Source of the DNA: Chondromyces crocatus
GTDB lineage: Bacteria; Myxococcota_A; Polyangia; Polyangiales; Polyangiaceae
DNA length: 62,752 bases
NCBI RefSeq assembly: GCF_001189295.1
Contig: NZ_CP012159.1
Coordinates: 4,105,773-4,168,524 of the forward strand
Direction: 5' to 3'
Numbering within the stretch: the stretch's first letter is position 1; each line of letters starts with the position of its first letter. Position numbers and translations under genes: made by a program. Below the pieces are notes generated by a model. The model was not told the origin of the DNA, searched no databases, and saw only the letters and a program-made list of their open reading frames with translations. Of the stretch, positions 18,050-26,222 are shown in pieces.

Positions 18050-18844
18050 CTACGCCAGCTCACGCAGGAACGACGCGACCACCTCCCCGAGGCGCTCGGG
18101 TTGTTCAAACGGAAGGCCGTGACCGGCGTTTTGGATCTGCTCGACCTGCAAGCGCGGGTTGAGGGCGCGCAGCTCCGTCGCCATCTCGAGCGTGACGACG
18201 GGGCTGTCGCCGATGACGAGCAAGCTCGGGACGTCGATCGCGCTCACCACGTCACGGTACGCGGGGTTGGGTGGCGTGAGCACGTCGAAGGCGGCCATGC
18301 AGGTCTTCAGCCTGGCCTCGGCCTGGAGCTCGACGAGCTCGGGCGAGCGGTGCGGGTGCCGGGCTCGGGCCGCCGCGACGAGGTCAACCTTCTGGAGACC
18401 GAGAACCTGACGGTGCTGCTCGGCGACGTCGCTCTCGTGAACCTCGCACTGGCGCTCGGGGCTCAAGAACGTCGGGTCGACCAGGACGAGGCCCCGGAGG
18501 AGTCCCCCTCCTCGACTTGCCACCACCGCGGCGGTCATGCCGCCCATCGAGTGGCCGAGCAGAATCGGACGCGAGAGCCCCAGGGCACCAAGGAGGCCCA
18601 CGACATCGCTCGCGAGATCGTCGTATCGGTAGCCGTCGTGCGGAGCGCTCGAGCCGCCATGCCCTCTCGCGTCGGGCATGACGACGTCGAACTCCCCTTC
18701 GAGCGCGCGGGCCAGGGGGGTCCAGCAGGCGCCGCTCCCCATCAAGCCATGGAGCAGAACGACAGGAGGCTTGGCGCCTCCGGTTCGGAGGTAGTGGATG
18801 TCGATGCCGTTCGCTTCGCAGACTTGACGGATCCAGGTCGTCAT
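18050..18844 (-). CDS. Cytosolic alpha/beta hydrolase
   Basis: A 264-residue alpha/beta hydrolase with the classical layout. The oxyanion HG motif is VVLLHGLMGSG (about residues 28-38). The strand PDARGHGGSS follows, then the nucleophile elbow LGHSMGGM (Ser about 94), the acid strand LLVIGDSP and the catalytic His in NAGHGLPFE near the C-terminus. No signal peptide is present. It is similar to haloperoxidase/esterase-type enzymes; the substrate is unknown. The start at 18844 (MTTWIRQ) is preferred to 18907. It is flanked on both sides by copies of a GC-rich repeat. Confidence 0.9.
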   Translation of the reverse strand: MTTWIRQVCEANGIDIHYLRTGGAKPPVVLLHGLMGSGACWTPLARALEGEFDVVMPDARGHGGSSAPHDGYRYDDLASDVVGLLGALGLSRPILLGHSMGGMTAAVVASRGGGLLRGLVLVDPTFLSPERQCEVHESDVAEQHRQVLGLQKVDLVAAARARHPHRSPELVELQAEARLKTCMAAFDVLTPPNPAYRDVVSAIDVPSLLVIGDSPVVTLEMATELRALNPRLQVEQIQNAGHGLPFEQPERLGEVVASFLRELA

Positions 18845-19040
18845 CGGCTGTCGACGGAACCTACTCGTCGCCCCCCTCCTCGTCGCCCCCTCCTCGCGAG
18901 ATGCCATCCCCGCGCTTCCGGGAGCGCTGTGGAGGGCGTGACCGCGCGAAGTTCCGTCCAGTCCTCAACTTTGACCACCCAAAGTCACCGTTGACCAGCT
19001 CTTGAGGCCATTGGGGCCGAGGGGCCAGGGTGTCGTGCCC

Positions 19041-19524
19041 GATGGCCAGAGGGGTCGTGGCCGAGGGGTCAGGGTATCGCGCGCGATGGCCAGAGGGGTC
19101 GTGGCTGAGGGGTCAGGGGGTCGCGCGCGATGGCCGGAGGGGTCGTGGCCAGGGGGTCGGGAGGGGGGGGTCGATGGCCAGAAGGGTCGCAGCCGAGGGG
19201 TCAGGGGGTCGCGTGCGATGGCCAGAGGGGTCGCGGCCAGGGGGTCGGGAGGGGGGGGGTCGATGGCCAGAGGGGTCGTGGCTGAGGGGTCAGGGTGTCG
19301 TGCGCGATGGCCAGAGGGGTCGCGGCCGAGGGGTCAGGGTGTCGCGCTCGATGGCCAGAGGGGTCGTGGCGAGGGGGTCGGGAGGGGGGGTCGATGGCCA
19401 GAGGGGTCGTGGCCGAGGGGTCAGGGTGTCGTGCGCGATGGACGAAGGGGTCGTGGCCAAGGCGTCGTGATGTCGTGGACGATGGCCAGGGGGGACGCGG
19501 CCGATGAGGTTGGGGGTCGTGCCC
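19041..19524. repeat. 44-bp tandem minisatellite, about 11 units
   Basis: GATGGCC or a close variant recurs at 19041, 19085, 19129, 19173, 19217, 19262, 19306, 19350, 19393, 19437 and 19481, giving spacings of 43-45 and mostly 44. Each unit starts close to GATGGCCAGAGGGGTCGTGG and then varies between GCCGAGGGGTCAGGGTGTCG and a shorter form with a G-run of 7-10. The array is very G-rich on the plus strand. Since 44 is not a multiple of three, all three forward frames stay open by chance. I therefore treat it as non-coding. Confidence 0.9.
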
Positions 19525-20018
19525 TCCGGTGTCAAATGTGATTCGTCACACTGTTATTGTGAGGGCCGTATGCCGGCTCGACGTCGGCGACAGACCTCCA
19601 TCGACGACGAGCGCATCTCACGCCCTGCCCTCGTCCGTCACCTCAACACGGATTTCGGCTGCTCGGACGTCTCAGTCGTTCATCCGGCCGCATGAACTGG
19701 GCTCGATACGGCTCCTTGCGTTGTGACTGGGATGCACGAGCTGGTGCGTCTGCGAGCTGCGCCGCAGGTCACTGCCGCGCGACCGAAATCCAAGCTCGAT
19801 CGATCCAAACCCTCGATGCGTTGCCGTCATCGAACGGAGCCCTCGATGCGTTGCCGTCATTGATTTTCGACGAGGTGTTTCTCGTCCGGCCTCGATTCGG
19901 CGCAATGAATTCATCGGCTCGGCGCGGGCCGCCTCGCAGCTGAGTTCCCGAGGACGCGGACTCCTGGCAGCGTCTCCGAAGAAAGCGTCTCCGAAGAAGA
20001 CGATCTCAGGAGACGACG
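19525..20018. other. Intergenic region with a small dyad and short direct repeats
   Basis: No convincing gene in either strand. It holds the palindrome TGTGATTCGTCACA at 19537-19550. A 20-base direct repeat (CCTCGATGCGTTGCCGTCAT) occurs at 19811-19830 and 19841-19860. The unit AGCGTCTCCGAAGAA occurs twice near 19970-19998. Base composition is less GC-rich than its surroundings between about 19530 and 19700. Confidence 0.6.
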
Positions 20019-20819
20019 TCACCAGAGTTCGGGCGTGACCAGGCGCAGCCCGATCGTTCCCCACTGCTCGGACTGAGCATGACCACCGGCTCCGCGCACC
20101 GCCGTCAGCGTGCTTCCCACCGTGCCATCGACCTGCACCTGGTCGCTGAAGATGTAGCGGAAGCCTGCCTGCATGGCCGGGAAGTCCGTGCGCGGGTCGT
20201 AGGGATCGCCGCGGTAGATCTCCGCGACGCCATGAAGGCCGAAGGCGATACGGGCCTGGAGGCCGAAGCCCGCGGTGACGAGGGTGCGCAGGCGGCCGTC
20301 GGCGCCTTCGACGCCGTGGCTCGACGTGCTGGCGCCATCGTCTCCGATGGAGATGCCGACGTTGGCGTGAAGGAGAAGCCCCTCTTCGAAGAGCGACTCG
20401 GTGACCGCGGCATACGCGAACCCGCTCCAGCCCGGAGGGGTGAAGGCGCCATGCCCGAGCGGGGGCAGCCCCCCGATGGAGATGGCGAGGCCGGGCCAGC
20501 CATTGTCGCGTGCCGGGAGGACGAGCGCTTTGCCCTGCAGGATCGGGCCGGTGATGGAGTACCCGCGCTCGGGTCCCGTGTGGACTCCGCCGTGCGTGAA
20601 CCCAGCGGTCAGCTCCAGCCAGTCGGTGGGGCCGATGGCAACGAGCACGTTGTGTTCGAGCACGCGCCGATCGAGCAGCATCCACATCTCGAGCTGAGCG
20701 AGCTTGTCGCCGACCACCCGCGCGTCGTCGGTGATGAAAGGGCGGATCGCGTGGGCCGGAGAGGCGACGAAGAGGGCTGCCACCACGCACGCTGCCGCGC
20801 TGGGCCTCCGCAGCTTCAC
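20019..20819 (-). CDS. Secreted outer-membrane-type beta protein, unknown
   Basis: A 266-residue protein with a clear Sec signal peptide ending near PAHA (about residue 24). The mature part alternates short amphipathic strands with Gly/Asn turns (FTHGGVHTG, HANVGISIGDDG, TAGFGLQARIAFGLHG). It ends in an aromatic residue after LRLVTPELW, as small outer-membrane beta-barrels do. It resembles the MetA-pathway or transporter-like barrel proteins in overall pattern only. No operon partner is present: repeat-rich spacers lie on both sides. Confidence 0.7.
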   Translation of the reverse strand: MKLRRPSAAACVVAALFVASPAHAIRPFITDDARVVGDKLAQLEMWMLLDRRVLEHNVLVAIGPTDWLELTAGFTHGGVHTGPERGYSITGPILQGKALVLPARDNGWPGLAISIGGLPPLGHGAFTPPGWSGFAYAAVTESLFEEGLLLHANVGISIGDDGASTSSHGVEGADGRLRTLVTAGFGLQARIAFGLHGVAEIYRGDPYDPRTDFPAMQAGFRYIFSDQVQVDGTVGSTLTAVRGAGGHAQSEQWGTIGLRLVTPELW

Positions 20820-21464
20820 AGCGCCTCCGTGACGACGGGCGCGATCGCCGCACCAGCTTTCGTGTCGGGCGCCGACACGAAAGCTCTCTTCGTCCCCTCC
20901 GCGAGCAGTCTCTCGGAGCGTGGATTCTCGAACCTGTTCATGGCTACTCCTCGGCGTTCCGAGGCGCAGCGCGCGACCCGGACGCCTACGGCTGGTGAGC
21001 TGGGGTGCTACTGGGGCCGTCGTTCACGAGTGATCCTCTCGCCCGACCCATCCGGGCAGCGTTCCCCGTACCACGAGGAGCAGGGCAGGCGACGAGAAAG
21101 CTGGGCAGGCAACGAGAAGATGCCAGGCGTGTCGCGAGCCACGCTGAAGCAGGGCAGGCAGCTAGAAAGCAGGGCACGTCGTGAGCCAGCGTGAGGCGGG
21201 TCGGGCAACGAGGAGCAGGGCCGACAACGAGGAGCACGGGCGAGGCGTGAGACCCCGTGCAGCACGGGGAGCGCGTGAGACACCGTGAAGCGATGAAGGT
21301 TCCGAGAAGATCCGTTTCTCGCGCGCCATGGCATTCGCCGTCGAATCGTGGGGGGCGCGGCGCTCGACCCAAGCTTCGGGCGGGCGCGCTGTCCATCGTC
21401 TGGAATCTTCACGCGCGCCCGTCAGGGCGAGGATGCGGTCGATCGGTTCAGGTAGGATCCAGCC
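20820..21464. repeat. Repeat-rich intergenic spacer
   Basis: A 645-bp stretch without a supportable gene. Between about 21073 and 21245 an imperfect unit of about 20 bp built on ACGAGGAGCAGGGCAGGC recurs (for example at 21073, 21092, 21112, 21208 and 21227). The rest shows no feature I can name. Promoters for the divergent flanking genes probably lie at its two ends. Confidence 0.5.
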
Positions 21465-22427
21465 ATGCGCATGCCTTCGATGTTGCTCGCGATGCCCCTC
21501 TTCCTGGCCTCCTGTGCGAGCCCACCTCCGGCGGCCAGTGGCGCGTCTGTGCCGATGGCGGCCGCGTCTCCGGCGGTCACCTCGTCGGACGGTGCCTCCG
21601 CAGCGCAGGCACCGGTCGCGGCCTCGTCGACACCTGCCGCGCCGCCCGCGCCGCCTGGCCCTGTCGGGTGTGGTGCGCTGGGGTGCCTCCTGTTCGACTC
21701 TCCGGAGCAGGCCTTCGCCCACGTGCTCGCGACCTCGCCCAAGGTGCTCGCCATCGGCGAGTCGCACGCTCAGCAGGGCAGCGAGGGCATCCCCTCGGCG
21801 ACGAAGCGCTTCACGGAGACCTTCCTGCCCATGCTCGCAGGGAAGGCTTCGGATCTGATCGTCGAGCTGTGGACGGCGGACCCTCGCTGCAACCAGAAGA
21901 AGGTGGCAAAGGTGCAGGAGGAGCAGAAGGCGGTCACCCAGAGTCAAGCCCAGGAGAACCAGAACGAGTTCGTCACCCTCGGTCACGAAGCGAAGCGCCT
22001 CGGCATCTCCCCTGACGTCCTCCGCCCCTCCTGCGCCGAGTACGACACGATCCTGCGCGCCGGGCCGAATGGCATCGCGCAGATGCTGGAAATGATCGCG
22101 CGCCTGACCGCGGAGAAGGTCAAGGAGCTGCTCGGGCTGAAGTCCTACGTCGGCAAGCTGGTGGTCGCGTATGGCGGGGCGATGCACAACGATCTCGCGC
22201 CAGCGCCCGGCCGCGAGAGCTGGAGCTTCGGGCCTGATCTCCAGGCCCATACCGGCGGGAAGTACGTCGAACTCGACATCATCGTTCGCGAGTTCATCCG
22301 GGACACCGACTCCTGGAAGGCGTTGCCCTGGCATGCTCACTTCAACCGTGACGCGCATCCCGACAAGACGGTGCTCTTCAACCCGGCACCTGGATCCTTC
22401 GTGCTGATCTTCCCGCGCTCGACCTGA
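21465..22427 (+). CDS. GExxH (erythromycin-esterase/ChaN-like) lipoprotein
   Basis: A 320-residue predicted lipoprotein. The signal ends in the lipobox FLASC, and a 45-residue Ala/Pro/Ser spacer follows. The globular part begins with VLAIGESHAQQGSEG near residue 93. This is the GExxH-type motif shared by ChaN heme-binding lipoproteins, TraB/PrgY-like and erythromycin-esterase-like proteins. A second conserved segment is VVAYGGAMHNDL. DLIVELW and the Cys pairs (VGCGALGC; DPRC and RPSC) complete the picture. Heme binding or hydrolysis are both possible. It stands alone between repeat-bearing spacers. Confidence 0.72.
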   Translation: MRMPSMLLAMPLFLASCASPPPAASGASVPMAAASPAVTSSDGASAAQAPVAASSTPAAPPAPPGPVGCGALGCLLFDSPEQAFAHVLATSPKVLAIGESHAQQGSEGIPSATKRFTETFLPMLAGKASDLIVELWTADPRCNQKKVAKVQEEQKAVTQSQAQENQNEFVTLGHEAKRLGISPDVLRPSCAEYDTILRAGPNGIAQMLEMIARLTAEKVKELLGLKSYVGKLVVAYGGAMHNDLAPAPGRESWSFGPDLQAHTGGKYVELDIIVREFIRDTDSWKALPWHAHFNRDAHPDKTVLFNPAPGSFVLIFPRST

Positions 22428-22761
22428 CGTCGAGGGCCGAGACGCATCCGTCGTCTAGGCGTCCATCCGTCGTCGTCTAGGCGTCCATCCGTCGTGGTTC
22501 GGCGCCCGTTCGTCGTGGAAGGCGGAGCGCCGCGCTGGCCATCGCCGCTGGACAGCGCCGTCAATTTTCTTGCGGTGATGGTGGTCTCTTGCCGTCGTGG
22601 AACGCACGCGTTTCCTCGAAGCACCGCGATTCGACCCGTCGCCGCGGTGGCATGCTGATTGCCGGATGAGAACGCGGCTACTCGAGAAGAGCGGGTGCCC
22701 GAAATATGCGCTGCACGCGGTCGTTGCATGCGGTCGACGTCGCAAGGCGGGAGGTGAGGGG
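22428..22761. other. Intergenic spacer with short direct repeats
   Basis: 334 bp without a gene. The 10-mer CATCCGTCGT is repeated at 22445, 22464 and 22486, interleaved with TCTAGGCGTC. The rest shows no recognisable element except the ribosome-binding site GGGAGGTGAGGGG just before 22762. Confidence 0.5.
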
Positions 22762-24450
22762 ATGGTCAGGACCGGGGCGAGACACTGGCTGGGCGTGATG
22801 GTCTCGATGGCGTGCGTCGCCATGGGGACGGGATGTGCAGAGGACAAGGAGGAAGCCGAGCCACGGCCGACACCGCCGCTCGCGAACGAGCCGGAGACCA
22901 TCGCCTGGGGTGCCTGTCCCGCGTTCTTCCAGACGGAGTGCGCGACGGTGGAACTGCCGCTCCACCACGATCGACCCGATGGGGAGAAGCTGCCAGTCTT
23001 CGTGGCGCGTCGTGCCTCGGGGCGTCCGGATGCGACGCAGCTCTGGTTGCTGAACGGCGGGCCGGGGGGCTCGGGGGCGGATTTCTACGAGATCATCGAC
23101 GTCATGGCGGAGTACCTGCCCGACTTCGACATCTACACCCTCGACCACCGGGGGGTCGGACAGTCGGCGCGCCTCACGTGCCCGGCCGAGTCTGCGGGAT
23201 CTCCGGGGGGCGCGGGGATCCTGGCGACGGAATGGGAGGGGTGCTTCCAGCACCTCGACGAGACGTGGGGGGACGGCCTGTCGGCGTTCACGACGAGCGA
23301 GGCCGCGCGGGATCTCGGGGCGCTGATCGCGCGTACGCGAGCACCCGAGCAGCGCGCGATGGTGTGGGGGGTGTCCTACGGGACGTACTGGGCACTCCGC
23401 TACCTGCAGCTCTTCCCCGAGCAGCCGACGGCGGTGGTGCTCGACTCGGTGGTGTCGCCCGGGGTGCAGCATCTGTCGCGCTTCGACGAGCAGTACGATC
23501 CCGTGGGCCGCGAGGTCGCGGCGGCGTGTGCTGCGGATCCCGCCTGCGCGGCGCGGCTGGGGGATGACCCGTGGGCGCGCATCGAGACGCTGTACGAGCA
23601 GCTCGACGCGGGGCATTGCGGGCTGCTGGGGCTGGACCGGCCGCTGGTGCGCAGCACCCTCGCGTTCCTGGTCCGGGGGATCGTGAGTCGACGGGCGATC
23701 ATGCCGACCATCCACCGGATGCTGCGTTGCAATGCGGCGGACCAGGCTGCGCTCGGGCACCTGTACTCCTACCTGTTCGGGGAACCTGCCGAGGGTCGTG
23801 GCTTCTCTCAGATCTTGCAGAACCATGTCTCCCTCTCGGAGCTGTGGGAGGTTCCGACGCCGAGCAACGAGACGCTCCAGGCGCGTGCGGACGCGGCGCT
23901 CTTCAGTCCTGATCTCGGTCCGTGGTTCGCCGACGTGAACGAGGTGTGGCCGCGCTACGCGCGCGATGAGTTCGTGGACCGCTGGCCGGAGACCGACGTG
24001 CCCATCCTGATGCTGAACGGGACGATGGATCCGCAGACGCCCATCGAAACGGCGCGCGTGGCCGGAGAGCGGCTGCGGGGGCCAGGGCAGACGTTCGTGG
24101 CCATCCCGCGGATGGTGCACGGGGTGTTGCTCATGCCGTCCCCTGCGTCCGCCACGCTCTCGTGTGGTGCAGCGCTCACCTTCGACTTCCTGAAGGATCC
24201 TGGCGCTGCACCCGATACGTCGTGCGTCGACGAGCTGCCGCCGATCGATTTCGAGCTGTCCGAAGAGCTATCCATGATCCTGTTCGGGACCGAGGATGCC
24301 TGGGGGGATGGGCCTCCGCAGAGGAACGATGCGGCGTCGCGCGCGGTGGGCGTCGGGGCGGCTCGGCTCGATCGAGAGGCGATCTCGCGGAGGCTGCGCG
24401 AGGTGCGACCGCTGGGGGAGGACCTCGTGAGGCGACGCTCGCTGCGCTGA
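22762..24450 (+). CDS. Secreted alpha/beta hydrolase lipoprotein (TAP-like peptidase)
   Basis: A 562-residue exported serine hydrolase. The signal ends in a GTGC lipobox at about residue 25. The proline-iminopeptidase-type oxyanion motif LLNGGPGGSGAD comes first, then YTLDHRGVGQSAR, then the nucleophile elbow WGVSYGTYWA. The acid strand is ILMLNGTMDPQTP and the His is in PRMVHGVLLMP, with the TAP-like C-terminal domain around them. It is expected to release N-terminal residues or small peptides outside the cytoplasm. The start at 22762 is supported by a strong Shine-Dalgarno sequence; a 55-residue longer reading lacks one. It is longer than the relative at 13893-15359 because of a roughly 120-residue C-terminal extension. 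Confidence 0.9.
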   Translation: MVRTGARHWLGVMVSMACVAMGTGCAEDKEEAEPRPTPPLANEPETIAWGACPAFFQTECATVELPLHHDRPDGEKLPVFVARRASGRPDATQLWLLNGGPGGSGADFYEIIDVMAEYLPDFDIYTLDHRGVGQSARLTCPAESAGSPGGAGILATEWEGCFQHLDETWGDGLSAFTTSEAARDLGALIARTRAPEQRAMVWGVSYGTYWALRYLQLFPEQPTAVVLDSVVSPGVQHLSRFDEQYDPVGREVAAACAADPACAARLGDDPWARIETLYEQLDAGHCGLLGLDRPLVRSTLAFLVRGIVSRRAIMPTIHRMLRCNAADQAALGHLYSYLFGEPAEGRGFSQILQNHVSLSELWEVPTPSNETLQARADAALFSPDLGPWFADVNEVWPRYARDEFVDRWPETDVPILMLNGTMDPQTPIETARVAGERLRGPGQTFVAIPRMVHGVLLMPSPASATLSCGAALTFDFLKDPGAAPDTSCVDELPPIDFELSEELSMILFGTEDAWGDGPPQRNDAASRAVGVGAARLDREAISRRLREVRPLGEDLVRRRSLR

Positions 24451-24602
24451 GAGGGACGACGAGGTCTCGTGGCGGGCTGCCGCAGCGATGCAGCGAGGCC
24501 TCGTGGGGGGATTGCCGACTGGGCTCAGGGCTTCGGTGAACCGGCGCGTCGACCGGGGGCGCTGGCCCTCGGGCATCCACGGCACGAGGGCTCTGTCCGA
24601 GG

Positions 24603-26066
24603 TCAGTTGCGCTTGGGGGTGGGGCGCTGCTTGGCGCCGGCGTTCTTCTCGGCTTCGGCGAGGCGGCGCTTGGCGTCGGCGAGCGCTTCGTCGCGCCGCA
24701 GGGCAGGGGCCAGCGCTTCGTGGGCGGCCACTTCTTCCCGCAAGGTCGCGGTCTCGCCCCTGGTGTCGCCGAGCTTGCCCTGGATCTGGGCCTTGAGCTT
24801 CAGGTAGCCGGTGCGGCGTGGACCGTAGGAGCGGGACAGGGCCCGGTCCACGGCGGCGAGGGCCTCGTCGTTGCGGCCGAGCTTGGAGAGCGCCTGCGCG
24901 AGGCGCGCCGGGGGTTCGTAGAGTGTGGGGAGCTGGCGCTCACGCTCGGTCAGCATGGCGATGGCCTCGTCGCCGCGGCCGAGTTCCAGGTAGGTGAGCG
25001 CCCGCGCGTAGTCGTGGGTGGCAGCCATCTCGGGCGACTTCGCCTCGCGCGCGGCCTGCTCCAGGATGGCGAGCCGCGCCTCCTGCGCTTGCCGCGCCCC
25101 GGCGGTGTCGCCGGTGTCCTGGAGGGCACCGGCGAGGATGCCCAGCGCGTCGGCGCGGTCGTCGGGGGTCGAGCCCTGGGGCGGCTCGCGGGTGAGGGCG
25201 CGGAGGCGAGCGATGGCGGCCTCGCGCGCGAGGCGCTGCTCGGCGGCCGCGTCGGCGGGCAAGGCACCAGCGCAGCTCAAGAGGAAGCCGGTGAAGTCGG
25301 CGGGCTGCGCAGCGCCCTTGATTTCGGCGAGGTGCTCGCGGCCGAAGCGGGCGCAGGTCGCGTGGTCCTTGCTGCGGTAGAGCGACTGGAGGCGGCCGTA
25401 GATGGCTTCGCTCCGCCGCGAGAAGCTCGGCCCGCCTCGGTCGAGGGCGCGTGCGTACGCTGCGGCGGCGGCCGCGTAGTCTCCGGCGGCCTGCGCGCGG
25501 CGGGCTTCGACCAGGAGCCGATCGGGGTGATCGGCGGGCAGGGAGGCGGCCGTGCGATCGGCGACCGCGCGAGACCCCTCTTCCAGGAACGTGCGCAGCT
25601 CGCTGACCGAGGCGGCGCCGGACCAGAGGGCCGTGACCTGTCCGTCGGCGGGGTCGAGCACGAAGAAAGTGGGCCATACGGTCATCTTGTACCGCTCGAC
25701 GAAGGCTTCGTTTTCGGGGCGATCGGTGTCGAGTTCGGTGAACACGAGCCGTTCGGCGAGGGGGCGCAGCGAAGGATCGCCGAGCACGTAGTGCCGCATG
25801 CTCAGGCAGGTGTGGCACCAGGGGGCCCAGGCATCGACGAAGAGCGCCTTGCCTTGCTCGCGAGCGCGGGCGAGCGCGAGGGGGAGATCGTCCTGGATGG
25901 GCTCGATGGGCGGAGGCCGGTCGGGGGACGTGACGGGGACCGGCTCGGAGACGGCCACCGCCGCCACCGCCGTGGGCGTCACGGCGGACGAGGGCGGATC
26001 GGGTGGCACTGCGGCGCAAGCGGCGAGGAGCGCTGCGGGGAGCAGGGCGAGGGCGCGCGAGAGCAT
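24603..26066 (-). CDS. Thioredoxin-like lipoprotein with TPR repeats
   Basis: A 487-residue lipoprotein. The signal ALALLPAALLAACAA gives the lipobox LLAAC. Residues of about 60-165 form a thioredoxin-like domain with the active site APWCHTC (CxxC), and the cis-Pro in TVWPTFFVLDP. The remainder (about 170-480) is helical, with TPR-like pairs such as YAAAAAAYARALDR, ARALTYLELGRGDEAIAML and ALAAVDRALSRSYGP. The C-terminus is Lys/Arg-rich. It probably reduces or isomerises periplasmic disulfides (DsbD-gamma/thiol:disulfide-like), with partners bound by the TPR part. It is divergent from the EEP-fold lipoprotein gene. Confidence 0.85.
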   Translation of the reverse strand: MLSRALALLPAALLAACAAVPPDPPSSAVTPTAVAAVAVSEPVPVTSPDRPPPIEPIQDDLPLALARAREQGKALFVDAWAPWCHTCLSMRHYVLGDPSLRPLAERLVFTELDTDRPENEAFVERYKMTVWPTFFVLDPADGQVTALWSGAASVSELRTFLEEGSRAVADRTAASLPADHPDRLLVEARRAQAAGDYAAAAAAYARALDRGGPSFSRRSEAIYGRLQSLYRSKDHATCARFGREHLAEIKGAAQPADFTGFLLSCAGALPADAAAEQRLAREAAIARLRALTREPPQGSTPDDRADALGILAGALQDTGDTAGARQAQEARLAILEQAAREAKSPEMAATHDYARALTYLELGRGDEAIAMLTERERQLPTLYEPPARLAQALSKLGRNDEALAAVDRALSRSYGPRRTGYLKLKAQIQGKLGDTRGETATLREEVAAHEALAPALRRDEALADAKRRLAEAEKNAGAKQRPTPKRN

Positions 26067-26222
26067 GGGGGATGCTACCGCTTCTCCCGCGGAGGGACCA
26101 CGCCGGGGCGACCGGTCGCGGCCGCCCCTGGATCTTGCAAGATCGAGGAGCGCGGAGAGCCCGCTTCCTGCGGTGTCGCTGCGCGCGTGCCGGGGTTTCG
26201 CCTTGCTGCTAGAGCCCACGGC

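Noticed and set aside
19002-19541. Gly/Arg-rich repeat protein in the 44-bp array
   Set aside because: All three forward frames are equally open because the unit length is not a multiple of three; no ribosome-binding site or signal is seen.
24720-26220. N-terminal extension of the EEP lipoprotein frame
   Set aside because: It runs antisense to the thioredoxin/TPR gene. The signal peptide places the true start near 26223.
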